A stretch of 64,000 nucleotides of DNA from Bittarella massiliensis (ex Durand et al. 2017) (GCF_001486165.1 NZ_LN908977.1:149731-213730); one strand, 5' to 3'; positions 8,979-17,563 are shown, counted from the first letter of the stretch. Numbers and translations are program-made. Notes: generated from the sequence alone by a model not told the origin.

Positions 8979-9375
8979 GACCATCGAGCTGCAGACCCAG
9001 CACCATAAGGCCTATGACATCACCGCGCAGGTGAAGGGGATCGTCGAGAGAAGCGGGGTCAAAGACGGCATCTGCACTATCTTCTGCCCCGAGACCACGG
9101 CGGGCATCTGCATCCACTCCTTCTGGGACCCCCTGGGGTGGGACGACATGATGGACGACATCCAGCGGGCCTTCCCCGCCACGGTGGACTACCGGCAGCG
9201 CACCCCCTCCGCCTACACTGCCGCCGCTTCCACCAAGGCCAGCTTGATGGGCGGGGTGCAGAGCCTGATCGTCCGGGACGGGGCGCTGGCCTTTGGCTCC
9301 TCCCAGGGCATTTTGCTGGCCGAATTCGACGGGCCCAGCCGCTGTCGGCGGGTCTGCGTCAACGTGATGGAATAG
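8962..9375 (+). CDS. YjbQ/UPF0047-family protein, copy 2, lacking the conserved histidines
   Basis: 137 aa from ATG at 8962, after AGAAGGGG, inside the end of the preceding SIS gene. The fold signatures remain (TTAGICIHS, TKASLMGGVQSL, FGSSQGILLAEFDGPSR). The family His before Thr-Thr is replaced (FCPETTAG instead of PHTT) and the second His is lost (TAAASTKASLMG instead of DAAGHxKSxxMG). Copies 1 and 3 keep both. This copy is therefore probably catalytically inactive and may be a structural partner in a mixed oligomer, which is inference. Confidence 0.85.
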   Translation: MNAVVETIELQTQHHKAYDITAQVKGIVERSGVKDGICTIFCPETTAGICIHSFWDPLGWDDMMDDIQRAFPATVDYRQRTPSAYTAAASTKASLMGGVQSLIVRDGALAFGSSQGILLAEFDGPSRCRRVCVNVME

Positions 9376-9388
9376 GGAGGACAGAGCC

Positions 9389-9793
9389 ATGTACCAGACC
9401 ATACAACTGACCACCGGCCCCATGCAGGCGCTGGACATCACCGAAAAGGTGCGCGCCTGCGTGCGGGAGAGCGGGGTGCAAAACGGCATCTGCGTCCTCT
9501 TTGTCCCCCACACCACCGCCGCCATCTCCCTTGGCAAAAAGGACGCCGAGGGCAAGGTGGGGGAGGACTTTCAGGGGGAACTGGACCGGGTGATCCCCCT
9601 GCGGGCCAACACCATCCACGTGGAGACCCCCTTTGACGCGGCGGGACACATCAAGTCCAGCATCGTCGGGGTGGACATCACCCCGCCCATCTGTGACGGG
9701 AAACTGGTCCTGGGCGACGACCAGGCCGTCTATTTCTACGAGTTTGACGGCCCTCGGCCCCGCAAGGTGCTGGTGAAGTGCTACGGCAAATAG
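9389..9793 (+). CDS. YjbQ/UPF0047-family protein, copy 3
   Basis: 134 aa, ATG after AGGGAGGACAG. Contains FVPHTTAAISLGKK near residue 40, DAAGHIKSSIVG near 85 and LGDDQAVYFYEFDGPRPRK at the C-terminus, so both family histidines are present. Last gene of the SIS-YjbQ-SIS-YjbQ-YjbQ operon, 13 bp after copy 2 and followed by a GC-rich hairpin. Three YjbQ paralogues in one operon is unusual; copies 2 and 3 could form a hetero-oligomer. Confidence 0.9.
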   Translation: MYQTIQLTTGPMQALDITEKVRACVRESGVQNGICVLFVPHTTAAISLGKKDAEGKVGEDFQGELDRVIPLRANTIHVETPFDAAGHIKSSIVGVDITPPICDGKLVLGDDQAVYFYEFDGPRPRKVLVKCYGK

Positions 9794-9824
9794 GTACATT
9801 TGTCCGCCGGTGAAAACCGGTGGG

Positions 9825-9858
9825 AGAGCGGCCCGCCCTATTTGGGGCGGGCCGCTCT
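9825..9858 (+). terminator. GC-rich hairpin after the SIS/YjbQ operon
   Basis: A perfect stem GAGCGGCCCGCCC/GGGCGGGCCGCTC lies 30 bp after the last stop. It lacks a T-tract, so it is a possible weak terminator or mRNA 3' end protector. Confidence 0.5.
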
Positions 9859-9936
9859 GCGTCTGTGCCTCCGGGGGAGGGGCGGTCGCCGAAGGATGCC
9901 TCTTTTGGGTTGGGGCGGGAGGGCGGACTTCCCAAC

Positions 9937-9965
9937 TTGCAGGGGGACCCCGCTTGGTGTATAAT
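9937..9965 (+). promoter_or_regulatory. Promoter of the FlaA1/CapD-like gene
   Basis: TTGCAG (9937-9942), 17 bp, TATAAT (9960-9965). The predicted start leaves a leader of about 170 nt before the ATG at 10140. Confidence 0.8.
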
Positions 9966-9971
9966 AGATAA

Positions 9972-10139
9972 GCAATCGACAAGGTTGTCAAAACCGGAAC
10001 GCGGCTGCACGATCTCCCCAAAAGAGGGGCGGTGATGCGGCTTCTCAATTGGGCGGGCGAAGGCCCCTGGCGGCCTCTCCTCGCCCATTCGCCTGTTGGG
10101 GCCCGGTTGTGATCCGCTGCAAAAAAGGATGGATTCGCT
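9972..10139 (+). other. Long structured 5' leader of the FlaA1/CapD-like gene
   Basis: About 170 nt between promoter and ATG. A hairpin CCCC-AAAAGA-GGGG lies near 10017, and a longer nested hairpin joins TGGGCGGGCGAAGGCC near 10048 to GGCC and TCGCCCA near 10080. No known riboswitch class is recognised; this may be an attenuator or only stable GC-rich sequence. Confidence 0.35.
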
Positions 10140-12008
10140 ATGAACAGTCTATACAACGCCCTGCTCAAGGCCAAGCGGTATGTGCTCCTCCCCTTTGACC
10201 TGGTTCTCTGGGGGTCGGCCTACTACTTTGCCTACGCCATTCTCCACAGCTCCTTCTCCCTCAAAGGCTATGAAGAGGAGTTTTTGGCCACCTTCTTTCT
10301 CTACCTCATCTGCGGCACTGCGGTGTTTTTGCTCTTTCGCATCTACAACAAGATGTGGCAGTACGCCGACATTGTCGAGTATCTCTACATCGGCACGGCC
10401 TGCGTGGTGGGGAACGCCGCCTTTGTCATCTCCTCCCTTCTCTTGGACCTGCCGGTGGGGATCCGGGCCTGTGTGCTGGCCACCATCCTCAGCACCTTTT
10501 TCATCTTCCTCTTCCGCTTTGTCTACAAGATGAACAAGGTCATTGACGCCAAGTACAATTTCCCCACCTCCCGCAAGAAGAAGCGGCTGCTCATTGTCGG
10601 CGGCGGCGAGGCCTGCGCCATGATCCTCAGCGAGCTCAAGCGCAACCCCCAAAACAGCTTTGAACCGGTCTGCATCGTAGACGACGACACCACCAAGTTC
10701 AAGCGCACCATCCAGGGCGTCCCCATCATGGGCACCACCGACGACGTGGTACGGCTGTGCGACCAGTACAGTGTGGACGCCATCCTCTTTGCCATCGCCA
10801 ACATCTCGCTGAAGGAGAAAAACCGCATCATCAACCTCTGCGCCGCCACCAAGAAGGAGGTCAACATCATCCCCGACCTCTACAAGGTGATGACCGGACA
10901 GGAGGTGCCGGTGGGCACCATCCGCCAGGTGGAGGTAGAGGACCTGCTGGGCCGCGAGCCCATCGTGCTGGATATGAAGCCGGTGGCCAAGTATGTCGCT
11001 GGACGCCGGGTGATGGTGACTGGGGGCGGGGGGACCATCGGCTCCGAACTCTGTCGCCAGGTGGCCAAATTTGCCCCCCAGCAGCTGGTGATCGTGGACA
11101 TCTACGAAAACAACGCCTACGAGATCCAGCAGGAGCTGCTGCGCAGCTACGGCAAGGCCCTCAACCTCTCGGTGGAGATCGCCTCCATCCGCGACCGGGA
11201 CAAGATGGACGTCCTCTTCTCCCGCTACCGGCCGGAAATCATCTTCCACGCGGCGGCACACAAGCACGTGCCGCTGATGGAGCCGGTGCCCGAAGAGGCG
11301 GTGAAGAACAACGTCTTTGGCACCCTGAACCTGGCCCAGTTGGCGGACAAGTACGGCGTCAAGCGGTTTGTGCAGATTTCCACCGACAAGGCGGTGAACC
11401 CCACCAGCGTGATGGGCACTACCAAGCGCATCTGCGAGATGATCATGCAGTCGATGGATCAAATCAGCGAGACCGAGTTTGTGGCGGTGCGTTTCGGCAA
11501 TGTGCTGGGCTCCAACGGTTCGGTCATCCCCCTCTTTAAAGAGCAGATCCGCAAGGGCGGGCCGGTGACGGTGACCCACCCCGATATCATCCGCTACTTC
11601 ATGACCATCCCCGAGGCGGTGAGCCTGGTGCTGACGGCCGGTTCGCTGGCCAAGGGCGGCGAGATCTTTGTTCTCGATATGGGCCAGCCGGTGCACATCC
11701 GCGACCTGGCGGAGAACCTCATCCGCCTCTCCGGCTTCCGCCCGAATGAGGACATCAAAATCGAGTATACCGGCTTGCGGCCGGGCGAGAAGCTCTATGA
11801 GGAACTGCTGATGGATGAGGAAGGGATGAAAGAGACCCCCTACGAAAAAATCTTCATCGGCCGGCCGATTGATATCTGTCCCGACGATCTCTGGCGCTCC
11901 CTCGACGAGATGCGCCCCCTGGCGTACAGCAACCAGCCGGACAAGGTGATTGCCGAGCTGCAAAAAATCGTGCCCACTTTTACCCCCACCCCCAATAAGC
12001 ACAGTTGA
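10140..12008 (+). CDS. Membrane-bound nucleoside-diphosphate-sugar dehydratase/epimerase (FlaA1/CapD/PglF family)
   Basis: 622 aa. The first 130 residues contain four membrane helices. A first Rossmann-like region follows near 150 (LIVGGGEACAMI), and the catalytic NAD-binding domain starts near 290 with VTGGGGTIGSELCRQ (GxxGxxG). Downstream are AAAHKHVPLMEP and STDKAVNPTSVMGTTKR, the Met-x3-Lys style active site of UDP-GlcNAc 4,6-dehydratases such as WbpM, PglF and CapD. These enzymes make 4-keto-6-deoxy sugars for capsule, O-antigen or protein glycosylation. The gene stands alone with its own promoter and terminator, so the glycan it serves is not shown. The length is normal for the large membrane-type members. 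Confidence 0.93.
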   Translation: MNSLYNALLKAKRYVLLPFDLVLWGSAYYFAYAILHSSFSLKGYEEEFLATFFLYLICGTAVFLLFRIYNKMWQYADIVEYLYIGTACVVGNAAFVISSLLLDLPVGIRACVLATILSTFFIFLFRFVYKMNKVIDAKYNFPTSRKKKRLLIVGGGEACAMILSELKRNPQNSFEPVCIVDDDTTKFKRTIQGVPIMGTTDDVVRLCDQYSVDAILFAIANISLKEKNRIINLCAATKKEVNIIPDLYKVMTGQEVPVGTIRQVEVEDLLGREPIVLDMKPVAKYVAGRRVMVTGGGGTIGSELCRQVAKFAPQQLVIVDIYENNAYEIQQELLRSYGKALNLSVEIASIRDRDKMDVLFSRYRPEIIFHAAAHKHVPLMEPVPEEAVKNNVFGTLNLAQLADKYGVKRFVQISTDKAVNPTSVMGTTKRICEMIMQSMDQISETEFVAVRFGNVLGSNGSVIPLFKEQIRKGGPVTVTHPDIIRYFMTIPEAVSLVLTAGSLAKGGEIFVLDMGQPVHIRDLAENLIRLSGFRPNEDIKIEYTGLRPGEKLYEELLMDEEGMKETPYEKIFIGRPIDICPDDLWRSLDEMRPLAYSNQPDKVIAELQKIVPTFTPTPNKHS

Positions 12009-12011
12009 GAG

Positions 12012-12053
12012 AAGAGCGGCTTGCCGAAGAGATGTCGGCAGGGCCGCTCTTTT
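12012..12053 (+). terminator. Intrinsic terminator after the FlaA1/CapD-like gene
   Basis: AAGAGCGGC pairs with GCCGCTCTT and is followed by T residues; a smaller hairpin TGCCGA/TCGGCA lies inside the loop. Confidence 0.8.
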
Positions 12054-12086
12054 GCGTCTGGGTGATGAGCCGGGAGGAATAGAGAC

Positions 12087-12137
12087 TTTGGTGCGAACCC
12101 CAAGCGCACAGGGATTTGCCGGGAGGTTCGCACCAAA
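12087..12137. repeat. 13-bp perfect inverted repeat upstream of CRISPR array 2
   Basis: TTTGGTGCGAACC (12087-12099) and GGTTCGCACCAAA (12125-12137) flank a 25-bp centre and an A-run follows. It lies about 55 bp before the leader promoter of array 2. It could be a protein-binding site in the leader or a terminator for leftward transcription. Confidence 0.6.
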
Positions 12138-12192
12138 AAATGTCCGCGTATTGCCGGGGAAAAGGGAAAGGCGGCGGATAGAGGAGATTGAT

Positions 12193-12222
12193 TTGACAGG
12201 GTTTTGTGAAAAGGGGTATAGT
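12193..12222 (+). promoter_or_regulatory. CRISPR array 2 leader promoter
   Basis: TTGACA (12193-12198), an 18-bp spacer and TATAGT (12217-12222). The expected start, near 12229, lies about 33 bp before the first repeat, so array 2 should be transcribed from its own leader. Confidence 0.75.
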
Positions 12223-12261
12223 AGAAGTGTAAATTGGCGTTGATTTTTGTGCCAATTTGCT

Positions 12262-12817
12262 GTCGCACCCCACGCGGGTGCGTGGATTGAAATCACTCTG
12301 TACCATGGGCCAGAATACCTTGGAGCGCGTCGCACCCCACGCGGGTGCGTGGATTGAAATCGCAGATGATCCAGCACAAGACCGTGGCTGCCCAGGGTCG
12401 CACCCCACGCGGGTGCGTGGATTGAAATCATAAGCGCCGCAAGTTCGGGACGGCCTTGCAAGGCGTCGCACCCCACGCGGGTGCGTGGATTGAAATTGAA
12501 ATCATGAAGAGGTCCGGGTCCCGTTCTGATGTCGCACCCCACGCGGGTGCGTGGATTGAAATCTGCAGGGAAGGCGGCGCTGATCGGGAGCGTGTGGTCG
12601 CACCCCACGCGGGTGCGTGGATTGAAATTGAAGAGCGGAAAATCGTCCAAATCATGGGCATTCGTCGCACCCCACGCGGGTGCGTGGATTGAAATCGTAC
12701 CGGCCCCCTCCTGCAGCACCAGGTACTTTTTGTCGCACCCCACGCGGGTGCGTGGATTGAAATAAGAAATAAAACAGAGCTATGATTATGTTATCATATC
12801 GCACCCCACGCGGGTGC
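12262..12817 (+). CRISPR. CRISPR array 2 (same repeat as array 1)
   Basis: Eight identical 32-bp repeats start at 12262, 12329, 12397, 12465, 12531, 12597, 12664 and 12732. A ninth copy at 12799-12817 keeps only the 5' part (TCGCACCCCACGCGGGTGC) and marks the trailer end. Spacers are 34-36 bp. The A/T-rich leader with a promoter lies at the left. No cas gene adjoins either side, so this array relies on Cas proteins encoded elsewhere, presumably those serving array 1. No spacer could be matched by eye to the prophage in this window. Confidence 0.97.
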
Positions 12818-12875
12818 AGTGTGCGACCATAGCAAACCGCCCCTATGCAACTGCCCTTCCCTTTTGTCCCCCAAC

Positions 12876-12913
12876 AAAGAGAGCCCCCGGGTATTCCCGG
12901 AGGCTCTCTTTTT
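12876..12913. terminator. Terminator between CRISPR array 2 and the leftward surface-protein operon
   Basis: AAAGAGAGCC pairs with GGCTCTCTTT around a small CCGGG/CCCGG hairpin. The A-run and T-run on the two sides make it usable in both directions, ending the array transcript and the leftward gene at 12936. Confidence 0.75.
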
Positions 12914-12935
12914 ACGCTATGGCATCAAAAGGTGA

Positions 12936-13112
12936 TTATCCCTCGCCGCCGTTCTGGTTTCGGGTGCGGTGGATGAGATAGACAGCGGACAGCAGCAGGC
13001 TAACCCCCAGAAGGAGGAGCGCCGCCAAATCCCAGGAACAGGCGGCGTGGACGGCGCAGAAAATGGCCGCAGCCGCCAGGGCGGTGAGGACGACAAAATC
13101 ACAGGTTTTCAC
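12936..13112 (-). CDS. Small two-helix membrane protein, coupled to the giant surface protein
   Basis: 58 aa, GTG start at 13112 after GAGGAGGAAAAAGCCC, overlapping the last 14 bases of the upstream gene. The sequence has two hydrophobic segments (about residues 5-25 and 29-49, the second containing LLLLGVSLLLSAVYLI) and a basic tail, HRTRNQN. The overlap and the strong ribosome site point to coupled translation. Function unknown; it may help place or anchor the large surface protein. Confidence 0.65.
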   Translation of the reverse strand: MKTCDFVVLTALAAAAIFCAVHAACSWDLAALLLLGVSLLLSAVYLIHRTRNQNGGEG

Positions 13113-16100
13113 GGGCTTTTTCCTCCTCTCTGTCCAGTTGGCGCTTGCGCGCCAGGAGATAGGCCAGGGCGATTGCCGTCAGCACCAGCGCAAGCCAGTG
13201 CACCCAACAATCCGCCGGCTGCCGGTGAGCGTGACCGCTCAGTTCGCCGGTATAGGGCCCGCTGCCGGCAGAGTTCTGCCCGCTGTCAGTGCCGTCGGAG
13301 ACGATGTCGCCTCCCTCCACCTGCCGCTCGGTGAGGGCGTAGGTAAAGGCAAGAGAGGCGGAATTGCCGTACTCGTCGACGACCCGGTAGAGGATGAGGC
13401 AGGAGCCGGGCCGGTCGGTGGCAAAGCCCTGGTCGGTGATGTCCCGCCCGCTTTGGTAGAGGGCGACACTCTCCTTCAGGTGTGCTCCGGTGCCCGGGGC
13501 GATCTGGTACTGCCCCTGCATCCAGTCCAGCGCCTCCTGGGCGGAGAGGGTCCCGCCAAAGGCGGGGGGATAGGTCACTAGTTCGGTGATGCCGTCCCGA
13601 TAGCTGCGGTGGACGGTGGCGTCGGGGTCCACCGTCTCCTCCGGCTCGGGCAGGGGGCGCTCCGGGTCGGCCGGCTCGATGACCGGCGGGTCGTACCGCT
13701 CCACATACTCGTAGGTCAGCTCCAAGGTAGTGGAGTTCCCCTGGCCGTCTGTCACGGTGTAGACCCCCAGGCAGGAGCCGGGGGCGGTGGAGGGCAGGCC
13801 GGCAGCCGAGATGTCCGCCCCGTTTTGCCTCATGGCAAAGGTGACGCTGCCCGCGCCGAAGTGGTATCGGCCCTCGATGGTTTCCCGCAGTTCATCGGCG
13901 GTGAGAAGGCCGCCGAACTGGGGCGGGTCGGTGATGGAGACGACGATCTTGTCCCGATAGATGTGGTGGATGAGGCCGTCCCTGTCCACCTCTTCCTCCG
14001 GGCCCTGGGGCGGCTGCTCCGGGCCCTGGGGTGGCCGCTCCGGGTCGATGGGGAGGACGGCGGGGGGCTCCACCCGCTCTTTGAAGGTGTAGGTCAGTTC
14101 CAGGGTGGTGGAGTTGCCGTCCCGGTCGGTGACCGTGTAGGTGATGAGGCAGGAGCCCGGCGCGGCGGAGGAGATCTCCACCAGCGGGCGGCCGCCCTGT
14201 TCCATTGTCAGGGAGTGTCCCACCAGGCTGGCGCTGCCGGCGGCAAAGTCGTAGTGGTCGCGGATGTAGCCCAGGGCGTCGCCGAGGGTGAAGGAGCCGC
14301 CATAGGCGGGCGGGTCGGAGATGAGCTCGACGACCGCGTCGGTGTAGCGTCGGTGGACGGTGTTGTCGGGGTCGATGGTCTCCTCCGGCCCCTGGGGCGG
14401 GTGTTCGGGGTCATCGGGGAGGATGGCCGGGGGCACCGGCTTCTCGATAAAGGTGTAGGTCAGCTCCAGGGTGGTGGAATTGCCGTCCCCATCGGTGACG
14501 GTGTAGCGCCCCAGGCAGGAGCCGGGGACGGTACTGGGCAGCCCGGCGGCGGAGATGTCGGCCCCGTTTTGGGTCATGGCGTAGGTGACTGTGCCCGCGC
14601 CGAAGGAGTAGCGCCCCTCGATGACGGCCTTCAGGTCGTCCGCCGTGAGGGTGCCGCCGAAGGCGGGCGGGTCGGTGATGATCTGGACGATCTGGTCCCG
14701 GTAGGTCTGGTGGACCAGGCCGCTCTTGTCCACCTCTTCCTCGGGCTCCGGCATAGGGGTGTCCGGATCCGCCGGGTCGATGGCGGGGGGCTCCACCCGC
14801 TCCTTAAAGGTGTAGGTCAGCTCCAGGGTGGCGGTGTTGCCGTCCCCATCTGCCACTGTGTAGGTGATGAGACAGGAGCCGGGGGTGGAAGAGTCAAGGC
14901 CGGTGGCGGAGATGTCCACCCCGTTTTGGGTCATGGTGGAGGACGCACTCAGGGTGCTGCCCGTCTGGGCGGCGAAGGCGTAGTGGCCCTTGATGTAGGC
15001 CAGGGCGTCTGCCTGGGAAAAGGAGCCGCCGTAGGCCGGCGGGTCGGAGATGAGCTCCACCACCTGGGCGGTGTAGCGGTGGTGCACCGTGTTCTCCTGG
15101 GGACCGACGGCCTCCTCCGGCCCCGTGAGGGGGTCGTCGGGCGCGGCGGGCTCGACGGCGGGGGGGAGGGGCTTGTCGATGAAGGAGTAGGTGAGGTTGA
15201 GGGTGGCGGTGTTGCCGTCCTGGTCGGTGATGCGGTAGACAGCCTGGCAGGAGCCGGGGACGGAGGAGTCGAGGCCGGTGGCCGAGATGTCCGCCCCATT
15301 TTGGGTCATGGACACCAACTGCCCGGAGAGGGTCCCCGAGTGGGAGGTGAACTGGTAGCGGCCCTCGATGATGGATTTCAGGTCGCTGCCGGTGAGGGCG
15401 CCGCCGTAGGCGGGGGGATCGGTGATGATCTCCTCGATGGAGTCGGTGTAGACGGCGTGGGTGAGGCCCGCTTCGTCGGTGGAAACGGTGGGGGCCTGGG
15501 GGCTGTGGTGGTTCGGCTCGTCTTTGACCGCGATTTCAGGCGGGTCGTTGACGGTGACGGGGAGGGTGGCGGCGGAGGGGTTGCCCGCCGCGTCCACCGC
15601 CCGGTAGATCCCGTTTTGGGTGGGGGTAAAGGTCTGGGAGGCAGAGCCGTTGCCGGAGGAGCTGAGGGAAAAGGTCTTGGCCGCCGACCAGGTCCCTGTG
15701 ACCGGGTTCTGCCGCTCCAACTTCCAGACGCCCGAGAGGCTGTCTGCCGCGGTGAGGGCGGTGCCGGAGGCCGTCAGGGTGGGCGGGGTACCATCGATTT
15801 TCACCGTGTCGCTGACGGTGGAGGAGAGCTTGCCGTTTGCGGTGTTGACGGCCTGGTAGGAAAGAGGAATGCCCCCGGTCTCGCCGTCATAGTGCTGCTG
15901 GGGGTTGCCGGAGTGGAGGCCGACAACCAAGTTCCCGACCCCATCGCGGATGTTGAATTGGTTGAAGGTGCCGGGGCTGAAGGCAATTTCGACTGCGCCG
16001 GTATTCCAGCCGTTTTGGTTGGCCGGGGTGCGGGTGTAGTGGTAGTCGGTGCCGGGGACGGGCTGTGGTTGGTCGGGGTCAGGTTCGGGGTCCGGGTCGC

Positions 16101-17277
16101 CGGCCACCAGGGGGATGGCGGGAATCAGCTCGGCTTTGGAGTAGCGGTGAGATTGGAAGAAGTCGTCGGCAATGGTCTGGCCCACGGTGACTGCCGCCCC
16201 GGAGGGATTGGCGATCCTGGCCAGATAGGTAATGGTGTTGTCTCCCGCGCCGGTCATCTTGAAGGGGATACCGCTGTTTATAATGTCGGTATTTGCGGGG
16301 ACGGCTGCTCCGTTGGCGACGATCTGCTGCCCCTCGGCGGCGGTGAGGGGGACGATCCCGGCAGTGGGGTAGGTGGAATCGCCCTGCAGCAGCTTGAGGG
16401 TGCAGGGGACGGCTTGCCCACCAGCACCGGCGTTGGCATTTTTGACTGTGGATTTGACCATGACGATTTGGCTGTTGACCGGCGGGCTGTTTGTCGGGAA
16501 GGGGGTGCCATTGGTTTGCAGTACCTCGGTCTTGACAAATTGGGGGTAGTACTTGGTGTAGGCGGCTGTGCTGAAGGTGCCTTGGACGTCGGAAGCGGGG
16601 GCGGTTTTTCCGTCCTGCCAGCAGATGGTGCCGGCGAGGGTCACAGTGACTTCTTTGGCAGAGCCAAAGAAGTCGGACATTTTATATGTAAGGGTATAGT
16701 CCCCATAGGTGCAGGAGAGGATGTCGGTGGCGGCTGTATAAGTGATGCGAAAATTCTTGGAACCTTTAAAGTAGGAGAGATCCAGTTTTTTCTCTGCGAC
16801 AGTTACAGTGTTGGGCGCAGCTGCGGTGCCGGTCATAAGTTGCAGACCAATCCTAGTGTCCAACTTGCCGGCAGAAAAGAGGATCTGCTTGGTGTCACGG
16901 GCCTTTATTACGACAAAGCCCCGAGTATAGACGTGGGGGGTATTCGTATCAATGGTGACGTCAAAGGTCCCTCCGACTTCCCAGTCGGCCTCCAGGGACA
17001 CCCAGCGCTTGCTGCGCGCGCCGGCAGAACCGGTGCGATACCCATCTTTCAAAACGGAGGCGGAGGTGTTGCAGAAGTGGATGCTGTTGCCGCTGATGCC
17101 TATGCCTGCGCCAAATCCACTGGGGTCGTTCCACTCGAAGATGTCGTTGAGGTTGTTGGAGGAGACAAAGCTGTCGTCCCCGGCGGCGCTTGTGGGCAGC
17201 GGGACGAGCCCGAGGGTCAGCACCCCTGCCAGCAGGAGAGCGGTGAGTCGCTTTGGCCCCTTTTTTTGATAACGCAT
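13099..17277 (-). CDS. Giant secreted surface protein with six alternating repeat domains
   Basis: 1392 aa from the ATG at 17277; an ATG two codons upstream (17283) is only three bases from AGGAG and less likely. Signal peptide at the N-terminus (LTALLLAGVLTLG ... SAAGDD). Residues about 35-580 are a beta-rich head, including an Ig-like segment near 420-590. Six repeats of about 112 aa follow, each with a form of YRDQIVQIITDPPAFGG, MTQNGADISATG, PGSCLxxYTVTDGDGN and TLELTYTF. Repeats alternate between two subtypes (EGRY type and KGHY type), so the array grew by duplication of a pair. The C-terminus has GPYTGELSG, one membrane helix and a charged tail, without LPXTG. Divergent from the sigma-factor gene at 17564, which may control it (inference). 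Confidence 0.85.
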   Translation of the reverse strand: MRYQKKGPKRLTALLLAGVLTLGLVPLPTSAAGDDSFVSSNNLNDIFEWNDPSGFGAGIGISGNSIHFCNTSASVLKDGYRTGSAGARSKRWVSLEADWEVGGTFDVTIDTNTPHVYTRGFVVIKARDTKQILFSAGKLDTRIGLQLMTGTAAAPNTVTVAEKKLDLSYFKGSKNFRITYTAATDILSCTYGDYTLTYKMSDFFGSAKEVTVTLAGTICWQDGKTAPASDVQGTFSTAAYTKYYPQFVKTEVLQTNGTPFPTNSPPVNSQIVMVKSTVKNANAGAGGQAVPCTLKLLQGDSTYPTAGIVPLTAAEGQQIVANGAAVPANTDIINSGIPFKMTGAGDNTITYLARIANPSGAAVTVGQTIADDFFQSHRYSKAELIPAIPLVAGDPDPEPDPDQPQPVPGTDYHYTRTPANQNGWNTGAVEIAFSPGTFNQFNIRDGVGNLVVGLHSGNPQQHYDGETGGIPLSYQAVNTANGKLSSTVSDTVKIDGTPPTLTASGTALTAADSLSGVWKLERQNPVTGTWSAAKTFSLSSSGNGSASQTFTPTQNGIYRAVDAAGNPSAATLPVTVNDPPEIAVKDEPNHHSPQAPTVSTDEAGLTHAVYTDSIEEIITDPPAYGGALTGSDLKSIIEGRYQFTSHSGTLSGQLVSMTQNGADISATGLDSSVPGSCQAVYRITDQDGNTATLNLTYSFIDKPLPPAVEPAAPDDPLTGPEEAVGPQENTVHHRYTAQVVELISDPPAYGGSFSQADALAYIKGHYAFAAQTGSTLSASSTMTQNGVDISATGLDSSTPGSCLITYTVADGDGNTATLELTYTFKERVEPPAIDPADPDTPMPEPEEEVDKSGLVHQTYRDQIVQIITDPPAFGGTLTADDLKAVIEGRYSFGAGTVTYAMTQNGADISAAGLPSTVPGSCLGRYTVTDGDGNSTTLELTYTFIEKPVPPAILPDDPEHPPQGPEETIDPDNTVHRRYTDAVVELISDPPAYGGSFTLGDALGYIRDHYDFAAGSASLVGHSLTMEQGGRPLVEISSAAPGSCLITYTVTDRDGNSTTLELTYTFKERVEPPAVLPIDPERPPQGPEQPPQGPEEEVDRDGLIHHIYRDKIVVSITDPPQFGGLLTADELRETIEGRYHFGAGSVTFAMRQNGADISAAGLPSTAPGSCLGVYTVTDGQGNSTTLELTYEYVERYDPPVIEPADPERPLPEPEETVDPDATVHRSYRDGITELVTYPPAFGGTLSAQEALDWMQGQYQIAPGTGAHLKESVALYQSGRDITDQGFATDRPGSCLILYRVVDEYGNSASLAFTYALTERQVEGGDIVSDGTDSGQNSAGSGPYTGELSGHAHRQPADCWVHWLALVLTAIALAYLLARKRQLDREEEKARENL

Positions 17278-17563
17278 GACCATTCACTCCTATTGTTTAT
17301 AATGAAAACTGATTTGACGCCAGATGTGGTTATTGAAAAGGGAGGGTGGAGGTGTTCCTCTGGCAAAATTGCGCCCGATACAGAGGGGCAGAGTTGTCCT
17401 ATCTTTTATATGAGTACGGCAAGGTCGAAAACAGAACAGCGAATTGACATTTTTCGCACATTTTCCCAAGTGAGGCTTCGCGTGCTTTTTTCCCTTGCAG
17501 AAGGTGCGCTTTTTATAGTAAACTACCCTTTAAAGAGCTGCAAGGGAAGAGGGGTGGAAAAGG

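Noticed and set aside
10149..12743. An 864-codon minus-strand open frame
   Set aside because: Antisense to the FlaA1/CapD-like gene and running through CRISPR array 2; His/Val/Gly/Asp-rich shadow composition.
1..12817. Spacer matches to the resident prophage
   Set aside because: Each spacer was compared by eye, as DNA and as translated segments, with prophage genes and no match was found. A proper search is needed before any claim of self-targeting.
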